Of a stretch of DNA of 64,000 nt, positions 12,150 to 25,129 are shown piece by piece. The notes beneath the pieces were generated by a model. That model saw only the letters and a program-made list of their open reading frames with translations, was not told the origin of the DNA and did not search any database. Source of the DNA: Epiperipatus broadwayi (lineage: Eukaryota > Onychophora > Udeonychophora > Euonychophora > Peripatidae); NCBI GenBank assembly GCA_028023455.1, contig JAQFVV010000001.1, forward strand, positions 26,654,426 to 26,718,425, given 5' to 3'. The translations under genes were made by a program, and so were the position numbers. The number at the start of each line of letters is the position of its first letter. The first letter of the stretch is position 1.

Positions 12150-12589
12150 GTGACATTTCGAACTTGCAAGTACTGAATAAGCTTTGAATATACAACAAGT
12201 TTAGCTGCAGTCAAGAGAAACCTGGTGAAAATGGAAATGCCAATTAGTAAACCACTGGTGCACTAACCATAAAACTTGTGAGTACACAAAATGCTGATAA
12301 CAGAAGTGAAATTACTAAAAAAATTGCTGCAAGTCTATGTGATGCAATACGGTGAAAGTTAATACATAAAACACTTTCACAGTCACCATCGGAAGCTGGA
12401 TCCCACCCCACTTGTGCAGTCACCCCTGAACCTGTACATGGTGAAGAAGTTCGGCAGCAGCTTGAAATGGACATTTCTAAAGAAAAAAATCGGAAAAAAA
12501 ATCAAGTGTTTCTCCAAGTTAGGAAGAGGAAAAAAAGCACCCAAGTCAGCAGGGAATCGCAATAAGGATTTTTCTGAAGTGCGGGGAGG
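12150..12589 (+). pseudogene. Internal remnant of the LTR retroelement with a possible gag fragment and polypurine tract
   Basis: Only about 440 bp separate the two LTRs, so almost all of gag-pol has been lost or never existed. One frame reads through a basic stretch (motifs ITKKIAASLCDAIR near 12311-12352 and KEKNRKKNQVFLQVRKRKK near 12480-12536) with stops, which could be a gag remnant, though I cannot assign a family. Directly before the 3' LTR lies a purine run, GAAGTGCGGGGAGG (12576-12589), in the exact position of a polypurine tract that primes plus-strand synthesis. A TRIM/LARD-like non-autonomous element or an internally deleted Gypsy element would fit. Confidence 0.5.
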
Positions 12590-14245
12590 TGTTATATTTT
12601 GTAAAAATATATTTACATTAGTATAAGTTGGTGCACTCCAGAAAAAGTAGAAAATATTAGGAAAATATATTTAGATTGTGAACTGGTATGTGATAAATTT
12701 AATTAAATAATTTATGTTAATTGTGATCGATAATTTCCAAGAAATATTTGCTGATAACAAATATTTCTTGATAAGAAAATAGACTAAATTACCTTATATG
12801 GAAAGGAATTCCTAAGGCACCAATTAATTAGTTATAGCCCTAAAAATATTACCATATATGGAAGAAAGTAATTAATTATGTAATTAAAAACTATAAATAG
12901 AATAACAAAGTGCATGGATAATTTTCCAGTTCCTCTTGCAGAGAGATGTGAGTGACAATAGCTTCAGTTAACCCTTTAATTTTGCAGCTTTTTTTGACAT
13001 TTTTCTTTGTCTCACACATGAATGTAAAATATAAGGTTAAATGATTATTATCAGAAAATAATAAATTTGATTTCATTTGAGAGATATTTTTGTTTATTAC
13101 TGAAATAAATTTTAAATTTTCACATTTTGTTTCTATAAATAGTAAAAAAAAGAGATCGTAATCAAAACAAAAAGAATACACATCACCATTTCAGAAAGGT
13201 TATTTTCAGTTTACAAAATCAACAAAATCTTCGTTATTTCTGTTTATTTTTAAAAATCTGAATGCATATTTATCTATTTCTGTTATATCTAATGAATTAT
13301 GCTTTAAAAATTTAACATTTTTAAATATTTATTGCAAAATTGCAATATTTTCATACATGTAAGTATAAGAAAATTGCTTACGGAGAAGTTAACCTTCTAA
13401 ATAGCTTCAATCCATATTCATGTTACTGCTAATATAACATTATATTTTTGAAAATAAAGTATTTCCAGTCAAAATAAGTTATTAAAAATTTATATTTTTT
13501 GATATCTAATAAATATAGTGTAAAAAATATCTAAAATTAATAAATTCGCAAATAAACACATTTTTGGTCATTGGAAATACTTTCTTTAAACAATATCTTA
13601 AACGCCAAACATTTTACAGACTTGCCTTGGAACAATGGATGAACATGTCAGGCAGAGCTTACTTTCTTTTGATTGGCAGATTTTTTTCGATTTTCCTGCC
13701 ATTTATCGAAATTTTTTCAACAAAATTTTTATATAATAAAATATACAGAAAAATATGTATTTTAACATATAAGACTTGCAGAAAAATTCACCAGGGGGCA
13801 AATTGTTAAAAAATCAAAATATATTCTTACAAAAATTAGGAAAGATTCAGTTAAGGTACAGCACTCTCAGTCAAAATGTGTTCATGGGCAGTAGTGGAAT
13901 AGGCCCAAAGAACTTGGGAAACTGGGGCCAGAGGAAACTGTCTGGATAGCAGATAGAGTTGATTTTCCAGCGAATTTCAAGTGAAGTTTTCAAGAGGACT
14001 GTTGCTGAGAGATGGAAGTAATTGCAGTTACTCATAGTGATGGTTGCAGTGCCCAAAGCCAAATGTGTTCACGTGCAGCTGAATTGGACCGAGGCTGAAA
14101 TGTTTGGGAAACAGATCCAATGAAAATCATCTTGAAAGCAGCCAATCTTAAAGTGCAATGGGGAAATAAACCAGAGAGAACTATAGAGATATGTACTGTT
14201 TTGTTTGTTGATATTTAGAATGCTTATATTTCGAATACACAGTAC
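12590..14245 (+). mobile_element. 3' LTR of the same retroelement, split by an insertion
   Basis: It starts TGTTATATTTTGTAAAAAT immediately after the polypurine run and follows the 5' LTR closely to about 12971. It resumes at about 13876 (ATGTGTTCATGGG) and continues to about 14245. LTR-to-LTR divergence is considerable, so the insertion of the element is old. The right end is blurred (TTCGAATACACAGTAC region), and I could not identify a target-site duplication. Confidence 0.65.
12972..13854. mobile_element. Insertion inside the 3' LTR, possibly piggyBac-like MITE
   Basis: Relative to the 5' LTR, about 0.9 kb of unrelated AT-rich DNA lies here. It begins CCCTTTAATTTTGCAG directly after TTCAGTTAA, and the same TTCAGTTAA recurs at 13846-13854. 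A TTAA flank and a CCC start are the hallmarks of piggyBac-type elements. The right end does not show the expected GGG, and 21 extra bases separate the second TTAA from resumed LTR sequence, so the family is only suggested. An 81-codon plus-strand ORF (13564-13809) inside has no recognisable domain. Confidence 0.4.
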
Positions 14246-14299
14246 TATTAATTTTACTAACCCTGTAAACAAAGAATGGCTATTAAACATGTATTACTA

Positions 14300-14605
14300 A
14301 AAATGCATAATATCTATGAAATAATAATCTTTATATATGCATAATATAAAAATTTCTTTGCAAATCAGACTTTTTAAAAATCATTTTAATAAACTTGTAA
14401 ATAACATCTTCTCATAACAACCTGCTAATTAGATTTAAAATAAATCCATTTACCCATAATCTCTAAGAGCTTATATATGGATAGCAGATTAATCATTGAC
14501 AATTCATAGGAGTGAAAGAATATATTGTTTGATCTTAGCACAGACTTGATTTAATCAGTTCATAATTTCAGAAAATAATACAGATATAAATTCTATTAAT
14601 ATTAA
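14300..14605. repeat. Flanking repeat R, copy 2
   Basis: This diverged second copy of the 11100-11335 repeat includes TATATGGATAGCAGATTAAT, a CTTGATTTAATCAGTTCA block and GATATAAATTCTATTAAT. It has an extra stretch of about 40 bases in the middle. Nothing else is seen between the 3' LTR and the palindrome that starts at 14690. Confidence 0.6.
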
Positions 14606-14689
14606 CAATCCTATATACAAAAAGTCGTTATTGTATATGTAATGCTGAGAAAATACAATAATATTTCTGAAGTACAGTATAATCTTAAA

Positions 14690-15278
14690 CCAGTAAAATG
14701 TCACCTGACTCAATCACATGACTTTAGCTCATATATTGTTGTTATTGCATATAATTTTCATCATCTCTATGCCATTTATTGTAAGTTTTAGTAAATAATA
14801 ATAGATGCAAGATGATAGTGCTTATTAAATCCCTATCCTATTTACTCTATTCAATATCCCCAGATTAGTTTCAAACTTATGGCTTTCATCAATTAAGAAG
14901 GTTTGTATCTTGGGTTAACAAGTAATAATAGATGCAAGATCATAATAATTATTAAATTTCTATTTTGTACTATTGTATCTAATATCCCCCAGACTAGTTT
15001 TAAGTTTATGGCAGTTAAGCTCCTCACTGTGAAAGACAAAGCTTGAAATTAGTATGGGAATATTAGACGGAACTGATGAAAGCATTAAGCTTAAAACTAG
15101 TTTGGGAATATTAGATAGGATAAAACAGGAAATGAATTTAATAAGCACTATCATTTTGCATCTATTATTACTTATTAAAGCTTATATTAAGTGGCAGAAA
15201 GCTGGTGAAAAATTATGATGTTATTACAGTAATTTGTAAGCTAAAGTCATATGATGAAGTCAGGTAACATTTTATTGG
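14690..15278. repeat. Doubled foldback palindrome
   Basis: The ends are inverted repeats: CCAGTAAAATGTCACCTGAC at 14690 and the complement of CCAATAAAATGTTACCTGAC ending at 15278, extending inward through a CTTTAGC block. Each arm contains two related units. CAATATCCCCAGATTAGTTT and AATATCCCCCAGACTAGTTT are on the left; ATTAGTATGGGAATATTAGA and ACTAGTTTGGGAATATTAGA are on the right. The core TCCCTATC...AATATCCCCAGACTAGTTT is shared with the foldback family at 38670, 49727 and 52624. No coding content. Confidence 0.75.
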
Positions 15279-15414
15279 ATCATACCAAATCTTGATCACA
15301 GGATAGAGGTGCCCACAGTAATTAAAAACTAAAGGGCATGATAATATTTAAAAACAACTGATTTCAGGTTTATATGATTGTGCAAGCAAGTTAGCTTGAA
15401 TATTTTTTAGTTTG

Positions 15415-15520
15415 AGTAGGGGTTTAATAAGCACTATCATCTTGCATGTATTTATTATTTATTAAAGCTTATAGTAAATGGCACAGAAAAGATGAAAATT
15501 AATTTTCATATGCATATACA
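15415..15520. repeat. Extra partial arm of the same foldback repeat
   Basis: The run TTTAATAAGCACTATCATCT, then TTGCATG and TATTATTTATTAAAGCTTAT, followed by a GGCA-AAA block, duplicates the right arm of the 14690-15278 palindrome (15137-15195). It points to a larger or repeatedly rearranged array. Confidence 0.65.
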
Positions 15521-18500
15521 TTGTCATCTGTTTAATAGATTTAAATGTAAGACAGCACATGTATATTGCACTGGTTCAGATTCTTTTTAGAAGTAAATCT
15601 TTCGACTACAAATGAAAATAAAAATACAAAGGGAAAGAAAGAATATAAGTAAAAATACCCAAGTCCAAATTAATTTTTGTTTTTTATAAAAGTTGTAAGC
15701 CATTTATTTCTTTCATTCTTCATTTAAAGATACCAGATTTGTTGCATGTAACCTTGAATAATATTGCTTAAAAAAAATTGTTATAGATGCCAGTTTTTTT
15801 TTTACTTTTTGATTTTAGAGAGCTTTCTTGTTTTAAGAAAACTATAACATCATCATAGTTAAGAACTTTTGGATCACCTCAACAAGCAAAAACTCTGTAC
15901 AACAGCATTCCAGAAAGTTAAGCTAATTAGAACAGCACTTTCAATTATTTAAGAAGCAATAAATTTGCAAACTATTAACAGCAGCTAGTATGGAAAACCA
16001 TGCAATAGCTGAAAATCTCCTATGACGGGGTGAAAATTTTTATTAGTATATTGGTCAATCAAAGCTATAATATAACTATGTAGCCTCTCACAGATGCCAA
16101 TTTTAAATGTGTCATTCCTACATGTCACAATCATTGATGAAGTAGGAGAAGCAGTACATGTCATCTTTCACATGATTTTTGTCAGACTATCCATAATAGA
16201 ACAGATAGTTTAGTTGTACCATCACTTTATCTGGAGAAGAAATCAAGAAAAGTATAACAAACGGAGCATTGAACTTTCCCAGTAATGACTATTCTATAAT
16301 CAGTGTTGTTTTTCAAAACAGTTTAAACATTTATATAAATATATTTTAGTCAATTAAAAAATAAAATCAGAATCCTGATAATATGGTAAGATCAATTTTT
16401 ATTTAGAATATTAAGGCCTTTACAAATAATAATAATAATTATAATAAAACTAATATTAATTTTCACTGAATAATTTTAACATCCTCCTCCCCCTTAAATA
16501 CTTTTTTTTTTTTTAACATTATTTTTATTAACAATAGAGCAAACAGATTTATAATTAATTTTTTTTTACTCAATTATTACTATCTAATATTTATTATAAC
16601 TTGTTGTAAGTGTAGCTAACAATCCTATCAAAACTAGCCTTTAACTATCCACACCAATAGGTGATTGAATATGCACTATCCTTTCTTTTAAGCATACATA
16701 CACACACACACACGCATACATATATATATAAGCGACAAATGTCTGCTTTGTTAAATACAAGTTAAACAAATGTCACAATAAATTAATTTCTCTTATTTAA
16801 TGAAAAATAAAAGCCCAGTAATCATTCAAATATATATATACCAACAATAAATTAATTATCAATGTGTTGTACATCATGAATTGAGACAAAGACTTAGTAA
16901 ACACAGTGATGACCCAAGGTCAAGCCAATGACAAGGCAACCAAGTGTGGAAAATAAAATTAGAATTCTGTAACGTAATTTTATTTTTTAACTACAACCAA
17001 TATAATATGTGCAACAATAGGCAGCCACAGCAATGTCAAAGGAAATGGAAAAGCTAGTATAATGAACACCAGAAACTAAGCGTGATATAAAAGCAAATTT
17101 TCATTTCTGTCGTCTTTTGTTATTTTTCAAATAATGCATTAACTGTATAAAGCCAACATCCTAAGATCGAATGCAAAAGAAGATAGATGACTTGTTCCAA
17201 TATTCTAATTTATCCATATAATTTTTCTTAGCACAAAACCATACAAAATTATAACCACCATTTAAATAGAGAAAAGTTTGATAAGTTCGTGTGGTTTAAT
17301 AAAGTAACTGAATTGATTTTATATTGATATTCAAAAAATTGGGTCATTATTTGAACATGGATAAAGAAGAAGAAATAGAATATCACCAGAAATTTAAATA
17401 AAATGATGATGTAACTTTTTTTTCTATACAAGCCATTAAATGTCTAATAGCATATCAAGAAAAGTTATATCTGTTATAAATTGCTGTGCAATGTATTCTG
17501 GATAAATTAACAATGCCATAGGACTGAGCACTACTGTCCTGACCATGGAAGCATGATGACTTAATCTACTTACCTATATAATGCCTGAAAAAACATCAAA
17601 TGTTCTACACTGGAATGTCTAAATGGATCTAGAAGAGGAGCAACTGTAGAAAATGGATGTAATATTATTTCAAGCTCATTGCCAATGAATTCCAGCAAGT
17701 GATAGAATAATTTACCGAAGGAGAATGATCTGAAAAGAGATAGCCTGTATCTATAAAAGACATTATTGCCAAACTCATGGACATTAACCAAGATGACCTT
17801 ATGAAAATTTTGATTTTATTATGTATATTTTTTTTTATATATGTGACTGTAAAATTCTAGTTTTTTATTTTATTTCCACACTTGGAAGCATGTCTACAAG
17901 TTGGGAGAGTTCTTTGTAAGTGAAAGCAATAAAATGAAAGGGGGAAAGGGATTATTAAGTTAGATAAATTTTTTTATATTAAATAAAGTTTAGATCAGCT
18001 TTCCCTCTGTAGCGACTTGACATTAATCATCATCATGATATAGAATAAGGTAAGATCTTTGCTATTATTCCATATTAAGCACATGCACTTATTACAGAAC
18101 AGAGTGCATGTTATTTGTACATTATTAACTAACAATCATTTAAATTTCAAAATTAAACCACATATAATATCTCAATAAAACTATTTAGAAATAATAATCA
18201 TTTATATTTATTTTTTCAATATAAATGACTAATCTTGTACAGATGTTCTTTTCTATCAACTGTAGAGAAGCATACATAGATAGAGGGGTCCCCAAAAAAG
18301 AAGAAACATCGCTGAATTGAATTGGATAATGAGGCTACTACAGATATACCTGTATAATATTGTAAATTAGCTACATAGCTTCGCGGTCGATTTAATAATA
18401 AAATTTTTGTTTTTATTTGCTTTGTAAATAATTAGTGCCATGTCACGGATTTCTACTATGGTTAAGGATTTGGAATAGTGAACACATTTAATTGTTGATA

Positions 18501-19850
18501 TCATAGAAATACATCCTTGACACACATAATTATACTGCATTATCATGTTAAAGAGTTTTGAATTTTTTTGTTTTGTTATTTAATAAATGTTATTTTGATT
18601 TACATTAAATAGTCTCTAGTTTATGCATTCATTCATCAACTGACAACTGAGTATATACAAACACACACATCTCACCCATATAATAACAAAGTAATATGCT
18701 TGGATGGAGCTTTAAATTAATTGGAACCTATATAGAGGTGTGACAGTTGCTATCTAGTGTAAGTTCATCCCTGAAGAGAATTGAAGCCAGATTTCTCCCT
18801 AAGTTTGAATGCTGAGGCATAATGGAGCCCAAAGGAGTGATGAGGTATGGATGAACTAGCCCAAATTGTATCTAAATTTAATGTGCGAACATAGAGATAT
18901 CCTACTGGAGATAGATATGATCATAGGTTAGGTACTTCATCTCATCCTACACAGCATCCTACCAGAAGACCCTAGGTCCGATCACAGTGAGATGCATTCC
19001 CCCTCTCTTATGGTAAAACCCTGGTCCATTATATCTGGCACAGTCAATTGTGGAGCATTAGAATCAAAAACACCAAACTGTTACACTTGTATATGTCTAT
19101 TTATTGATTAATTTATATTTTGGCCAATTTTTATTTGTATTATTAAAGTAATAGCTGAATACTGTACAGGTCAGTTTTGATAACACTCATATTTTATATC
19201 TCTTTGAACTCCTTTATCATCTCTACACAGTACATATTATTATTACGCACAAACTCATTTTGTACAGCCAGCTAGCTCACGGAGATTTAAATGAGAAACC
19301 CGGATAAATTACCTAAAACTACTGTCGTCACATATCTTTACTTTACTAACGGAATTTATATATAAATGAATAAGCAAACTCCTAAATAAATTGTCTAATT
19401 AGGATAAGAATTTAATAAGTATGTGTGTTTAAGCCATCAAATTAGCAATACAATATCTGGGGTTAATAATAATAAAAGCAATATAGACTACAGGTTTGTT
19501 TTACAATACTGTTTAATATAATTAAATAACTGATTAATATAACAGAGCTACTTTCTTTACTAGTTTTTAATATTTGGAAAACATTATACAACATTAATTA
19601 AATGCTTCATTCAATATAGGCAGGGAAGATCTATGTGCCAATGAGGTAGTGATCTGTAAACTATATATAACTCATTGCTATTAGATGCACTAATTTATTA
19701 TTAATAAAATTAATATTTTATAAACACAAAATAATATCTTTCACAAATGAATATTTGATTTATACATCTACAATATGGTCTTTTAATTATATAATGCCTT
19801 AACATGAAACAACTAACAAATAAATCAATAATTAAAACATGGGTTTTCTA
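15521..19850. other. AT-rich DNA, no gene recognised
   Basis: No supported gene. At 16690-16735 there is a CA-rich then TA-rich microsatellite. At 17570-17791 a minus-strand ORF of 73 codons has no recognisable domain. At about 18700-19060 the sequence is less AT-biased and could be part of an interspersed repeat, but no second copy is visible in this window. Confidence 0.4.
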
Positions 19851-21560
19851 TAACTCATTTTGTATAAAATATTGCGCACAATTAGGAATTCGCTGTTAAA
19901 AGGGGGAATCGCTTCAAATCAAGCAGGTTATCAACGTTAAAAAAGATAACTAAACAAATAACAATAAATCACTTTGATTTTGATATACTTCACTTTGCCA
20001 TGACTTAGAGACAACTTTAAAAGAAATATATAAATCTCGAGAATGAAAGCAGTACTGACATAGCAGGAATAAAAACATTGATAAGATTGATGAAAATTTC
20101 GCCATTATATTTGAAGAACAAAATAATCACTCTGCGTTTTCGCAGATCGCAACCTGGAGAGAGCTTCCTTGGACATAAGGAGAAATGAGATTGGGCCTTT
20201 TTACTCTTGAGCCTTACTGTCCGACTATGAGAATCCTGAAGAATTGAAATCCGCATTATTAGCTTAGATTTCCTAAAATACATATATTAAAATAATAGCG
20301 AGTTCATTGAACTTTACTTATGTCAGCAATGCCTATATTAATGGAATAGATGTTTTATTCACGTCCATAACTTAAATTAAATAATAAATCAAATAATTGC
20401 CGAAGCGTAGCGACTTGAACTTTTTCAAAATCAAATTGGAATAAAACAATCATGACTATAATGTCGTACTAAATAACAATAAAAGTAATTACTCCTTTTT
20501 ATTAAGAGATTTCGCAAACGCAAATTTCATTTAAAATCCTCTTTAATATCTCGTCAAAGCACACTAGAATCTATTGTGATAAATATTCATTTCCTTCTCA
20601 CAAACTCGAATTAGTGCTCTAATAATAAAATAACAACAGACAATATTCATTTTATTGACAGATTGCAATTATGAAGTATAGGTATTATTGGATTACGTTT
20701 AATAAAGTAATTCCAATTCGGTGAATAAAAATGAGCTAAACAAATACTCGCTCATTTGGGAGAGTATTAGATCGAACAATCAATCACGGGTCTATTGAAA
20801 ATATTTAAGGAAGGTTTCAATTCACCGAATTAGATTTATTGGCACATAAATACTTAAATATTTTAAATCATAAATTAATAAATAATAGGAAACAGCCATA
20901 AGAAAAAAAATATGAAATAAAAAGGCATTTTTAAAAAAAAACTAGTAGTTGAATTAATCTTATAGAGAGCAATGACAAAAGTAAAATTGCTAAAGATATA
21001 TAAGTTATACATATATTACAAAATGTGTTTATTTAGGATAGGGTGGCAATATTGATGTTATGAAAGCCACTTAAAGCAAAAAAAGTGAATTATATATTTT
21101 AAAAAGAATTCTTTTGGCGGTAATATTACCTTTCAACAAGTCCTTTCACGCGTAGGCTTCATAACTGCAAGCAAGTTCCTTTTGGAGAGTGAAATGAGGC
21201 ACTTTTCCATCGATGAAATAGCTAGCTATTTTTTATTATTCAGCAAAGTTCAATCACCAACAATTGTCTTTATGATTTCAGGAGGCATTAGATGGTTTCA
21301 CGGTAGCATATTGATGTTATTGAGAAAGGCTTGGGAACAACGGCTATGCGCCCCGACCTTAACCTATATTTTGCGCATACTAAATCATAAAATAGACCGA
21401 CATAGATTCAAACTGCAACTCGTTCACTATAGTAATCTGATCCTCATCACTCCTTTTTTGGGGGGTATTAATACGATTTTTGCCATTGCTCCGGAATATT
21501 CTATCTTTCCGTAACTTCAGGCATTGTTCTGTTCATTCATTTAAAATAATTTGCTCTATT
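19851..21560. other. Less AT-biased, apparently non-repetitive block
   Basis: This block has scattered CpG and contains no copy of the repeats found elsewhere in the window. A perfect 12-base inverted pair, AATTCGGTGAAT near 20715 and ATTCACCGAATT near 20820, is about 90 bases apart. Two ORFs stand out by length, 88 codons minus (20017-20283) and 110 codons plus (21182-21514). Neither has a domain I recognise or good flanking splice signals. It could be regulatory or the relic of a gene. Confidence 0.3.
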
Positions 21561-22404
21561 GTGTTTCTAAGATACACTCTTCCGATAAATGTTTTAAGTT
21601 TTTTGTTATGAATCCATTTTTAGTTCACAAATGGCAAATGGATTACTAAGATAAAATAAAATTAATTTAAGATAAGTCCCTTCCTTTCCATTCATAAATA
21701 AAAGTAAATGCATTACCCTTTGTTGAGTAGCCTACATGACTTTCCAGATTTATCCAAAAGAATGTGACTTTTAATCACTAAAATTTAATAGAAAAATATA
21801 AAGTAGTTTTTAAGCAAATCTATTTAACAGACTTTACTATTAATATTTAAAATACATGCATATATATAATATCCACACACAAAAATATGTAATAAATAAA
21901 TCTTATTTTATTAAAATTAACATTATTTAAACCTTATTATAGAAATTAAAGTAAAATTAGAACGTTCATTATTAAATGAATATAACAAGGCTAAAGAAAG
22001 AAAAATAGGCTTGGTGTGTGTATGAATATAAAATTATCCATTAAACAAATTTACTATTAAAAAGATAGAGATCAGGTTGATCTCAGGTTAGTGCTAAATG
22101 AGTCATGAAACTTGGATCAAGTTTGGATCCAATCGTTTCAATACTAATAATATGATTGCTTTATATTGGATGTAAGTATGTCACAGCTCATAAGTTGAAT
22201 TCAATCTAATTAAATAAATTTTCTCCAATATAAATACATACCATATAAGTACTGTAAATATGTAATATTCATATTATTTAAGTCTAATTGTCCATTTCTC
22301 TCCCCCATTCCAAACTTAGTTATGTATAACTACTACACCACTTATAATGCACTGTTTTCTTTTTCTGAACTAGTAGTGGATAAAATGAGGAATTAACATT
22401 TAAG
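21561..22404. other. AT-rich DNA, no gene recognised
   Basis: No gene is seen. The section from about 22250 to 22404 may be the body of the SINE whose tRNA-like head follows on the minus strand, but its end cannot be placed from one copy. Confidence 0.35.
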
Positions 22405-22482
22405 ACAAATTAGGGAGGGATTTGAACCCAACCTATAGATGTTTCTCATTTTAAAAATAGTGCCCTACTCTTCAGTATGCCA
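22405..22482 (-). repeat. tRNA-like head of a SINE
   Basis: Read on the minus strand, 22482-22463 (TGGCATACTGAAGAGTAGGG) resembles a tRNA D-arm and RNA polymerase III A box. About 50 bases later GGTTCAAATCC (22429-22419) is a perfect B box, set in GGGTTCAAATCCCTCCC like a T-arm with a paired stem. The anticodon-arm region (TATTTTTAAAATGAGAAA) does not fold into a proper cloverleaf, so this is a tRNA-derived SINE promoter rather than a working tRNA gene. Confidence 0.55.
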
Positions 22483-25129
22483 GATATATTATAAATAAAT
22501 AAATAACATCTATAGTGGCAAAGGATAGACTCTTTCTGTACTTTGACATGTTTGATAGAAATCATGGCCAGAAAATATGGCTATATATCCAATCTGATCA
22601 TCATTAGTTAGGAAATTACATCTAGAGATAGTCAATGTGATTTTTCTAACACCCATTAACCCTAGAATTCTTCATACTTTCTAATATAGAATTGTACAAA
22701 TCTAAAAAAAAAAAAGAGGAATAAAAATGTAGGTCCATTTCATTTGTTGCCCTTAAACATGAGACTTTGACAAATTTACCTCAATAAAAGTTTGAGGACT
22801 ATAATAAATGCTTCAATTTGATACATATAAAGTATATTACTTTAGAAATATCTGATACAATAATATTTGTACAATTTTCAATATACCATCATATAAATAA
22901 ATAATAGCTATTTATGGTGTGATTATCATCTCCAGTAGCACTTATAGTTAAAAAAATTTAAATTAAAATCATACAATATTAATATCTCATTATAAATTAT
23001 GAACTTTTCATAATTTTTGTATATTTACAAAATTATAGTTGTTTAGTAAATTATCTAACATATTTACAAAATATGTTTCTTTGATTTTTCTTTTCATCAA
23101 ATCATTTTCCTCATATAAAAGAAAAATATTGTCACAACAAAAACTTCCAATGCTAATAACTGAATGTTAGGCTAATACAAATTTAAATCTATCTATAGAA
23201 TAACATAATATTTATGTTAGTAAAGACGTCAGCCATGCTGAAAGTTAATAATGGCTGCTACTTATTTATTTAAATGTTTGCACATTGAAACTTGTAGAAT
23301 TAATTCAGAACTTTCTTTTATTATATATATCAAAAATTTATTAAAGGCTTTTTATATCTATCTTTTTTCATATAAAAATTAACTAATAAATACTTTTCCA
23401 ATCTATACATTTCTTTTTCAATATATGCTAAAAAGTAATTGAAATTATTAGATCCAAAAATGTATATTACTCTCTTTTCATATCTAAACAGTTTTAAATA
23501 ATTCTCATTTCTTTTTACTGCATTTCTCATTCCTCGCGCGTTTTAAAAAGTCCAACCTCATCTTCAGCTAGAAATATGTCTTACCTATTAGACTAATCTA
23601 TTCAAGATCTTCAAGAGTATCTTAGCCAGATGTAAGAATAGTTCATTAATTGTTCTTCAACTTTTCATTTTACAGTATTGGCTTTTTTTCTAATGGAGAT
23701 ATAACAGTTAAAAGAAAAATTATTGGTAATTCTCCTGAGATATAAATTATATTAAAATATTTACCAATTTTCTTAAATGATTTTTCTCTGTATTCTTTAA
23801 TAATTTAACTATAATTTCATCAATTCTCTGTATTTTCCAGTTTTTTTTTTAATTAAAGCTATTAATAATTTGTTTCATTATTGTATAATCTATTTATCTT
23901 TATTAACCTGGCTTTTATTTTTTTAAATTAATAATCAAAAAGATTACTATTTCTACCATATAAATCATTTATATAACTTGTATATCTTTTCATGACATAT
24001 ACATTTTCTTTAATATTAATTTATTTTTATCTAAAATGTTTATTTCATTCAATGATTCTATTTTTCATATCCTAATTACTGTCACTGCTACATATTAAAT
24101 CAAATCTATATTTTCTTTTCACTTTCTCCTAATTTTATTTGTTTCATATCTCAAATGGCTTCTAAAATTTCTATACATAATTCTTCCTTCTGCAAAACAT
24201 ATAATTTTCCATTTTCTCTCTGTTTTATTCTTCATCACATTTCTAGCCCAAGAGTTTTTTGCTCAAATACATTTTTCATAATATACCATTTTAAATTTTC
24301 CTTGAATAATTTCTGCCTTTTATTTGAATTTAACAATTAACTTATTATTATTTACAAGTTAATTTTCTTAATCAACAAATTTTAAAAATTTGTTTCTTAA
24401 TATCCTCACTAACTTACCAAATATCTTTTCATTTTTGTTTTTATTATTATTTTAAAAGCTAATGTTAATTACACCATTATTAAATTGTAACCTGAAAGTA
24501 TGTCAATTCCCTCTTAATACTATATCTAACTTATTTTGATTTAAAATAAAATCTGTTTGAAAACTATTTTTACTTCCTGGAGATTTTCATTACTAAATCC
24601 TGTTGTATTCATTAATACCATACTATTTTATCTACAAAACTTATCAACTTTTTCAACTCTTTCAGTTTTTTTAATTAATTTCTCCAACACAATTCTACAA
24701 TTTTATCATCTCCCCCCTTCCTATTACAGCACTCCAATATTTAATTCACATTATATAACTATTTTTCCATTCCTATTAAATAATCTTCCTTCATTCATAT
24801 TTGCTATTTCATCACCAACACAATTATTGATATGTATGAATACTTGAATAACCAATAAATCTTTTAGATATACTTTTAATTTGTCAATTTACTTAAATAT
24901 TACTTTTAAAAAAACTAATTTATTCATGAATCCAAACAATAACTACATCATTATATCTAAATCTATTTCCAAAATACAAACTATTATATCTTATTCTTTC
25001 TTTTCTCTACATTTAACCATCTCATCTCAAAAATTTGGTTGTTTTTTTTTATTTCTGTTAATAAGTAACAATTTTATTAACATTTCATTATTTATTCTTA
25101 CAATATTTTTTAATTCTAATAACTTTAAA
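22483..25129. other. AT-rich DNA; from about 23700 the plus strand is pyrimidine-rich
   Basis: No gene recognised. From about 23700 to 25130 the plus strand is strongly T+C-rich, and several plus-strand ORFs (24155-24340, 24557-24847, 24881-25183) are made almost wholly of Phe, Ser, Ile, Leu and Asn, which is what antisense of an A/G-rich coding strand gives. The minus strand may hold the remainder of a retroelement, perhaps continuing the Gypsy element next door, but no protein motif survives. Confidence 0.35.

Noticed and set aside
20017-21514. Two ORFs of 88 and 110 codons as genes
   Set aside because: No recognisable domain and no good splice sites; composition is only slightly better than random for the block.
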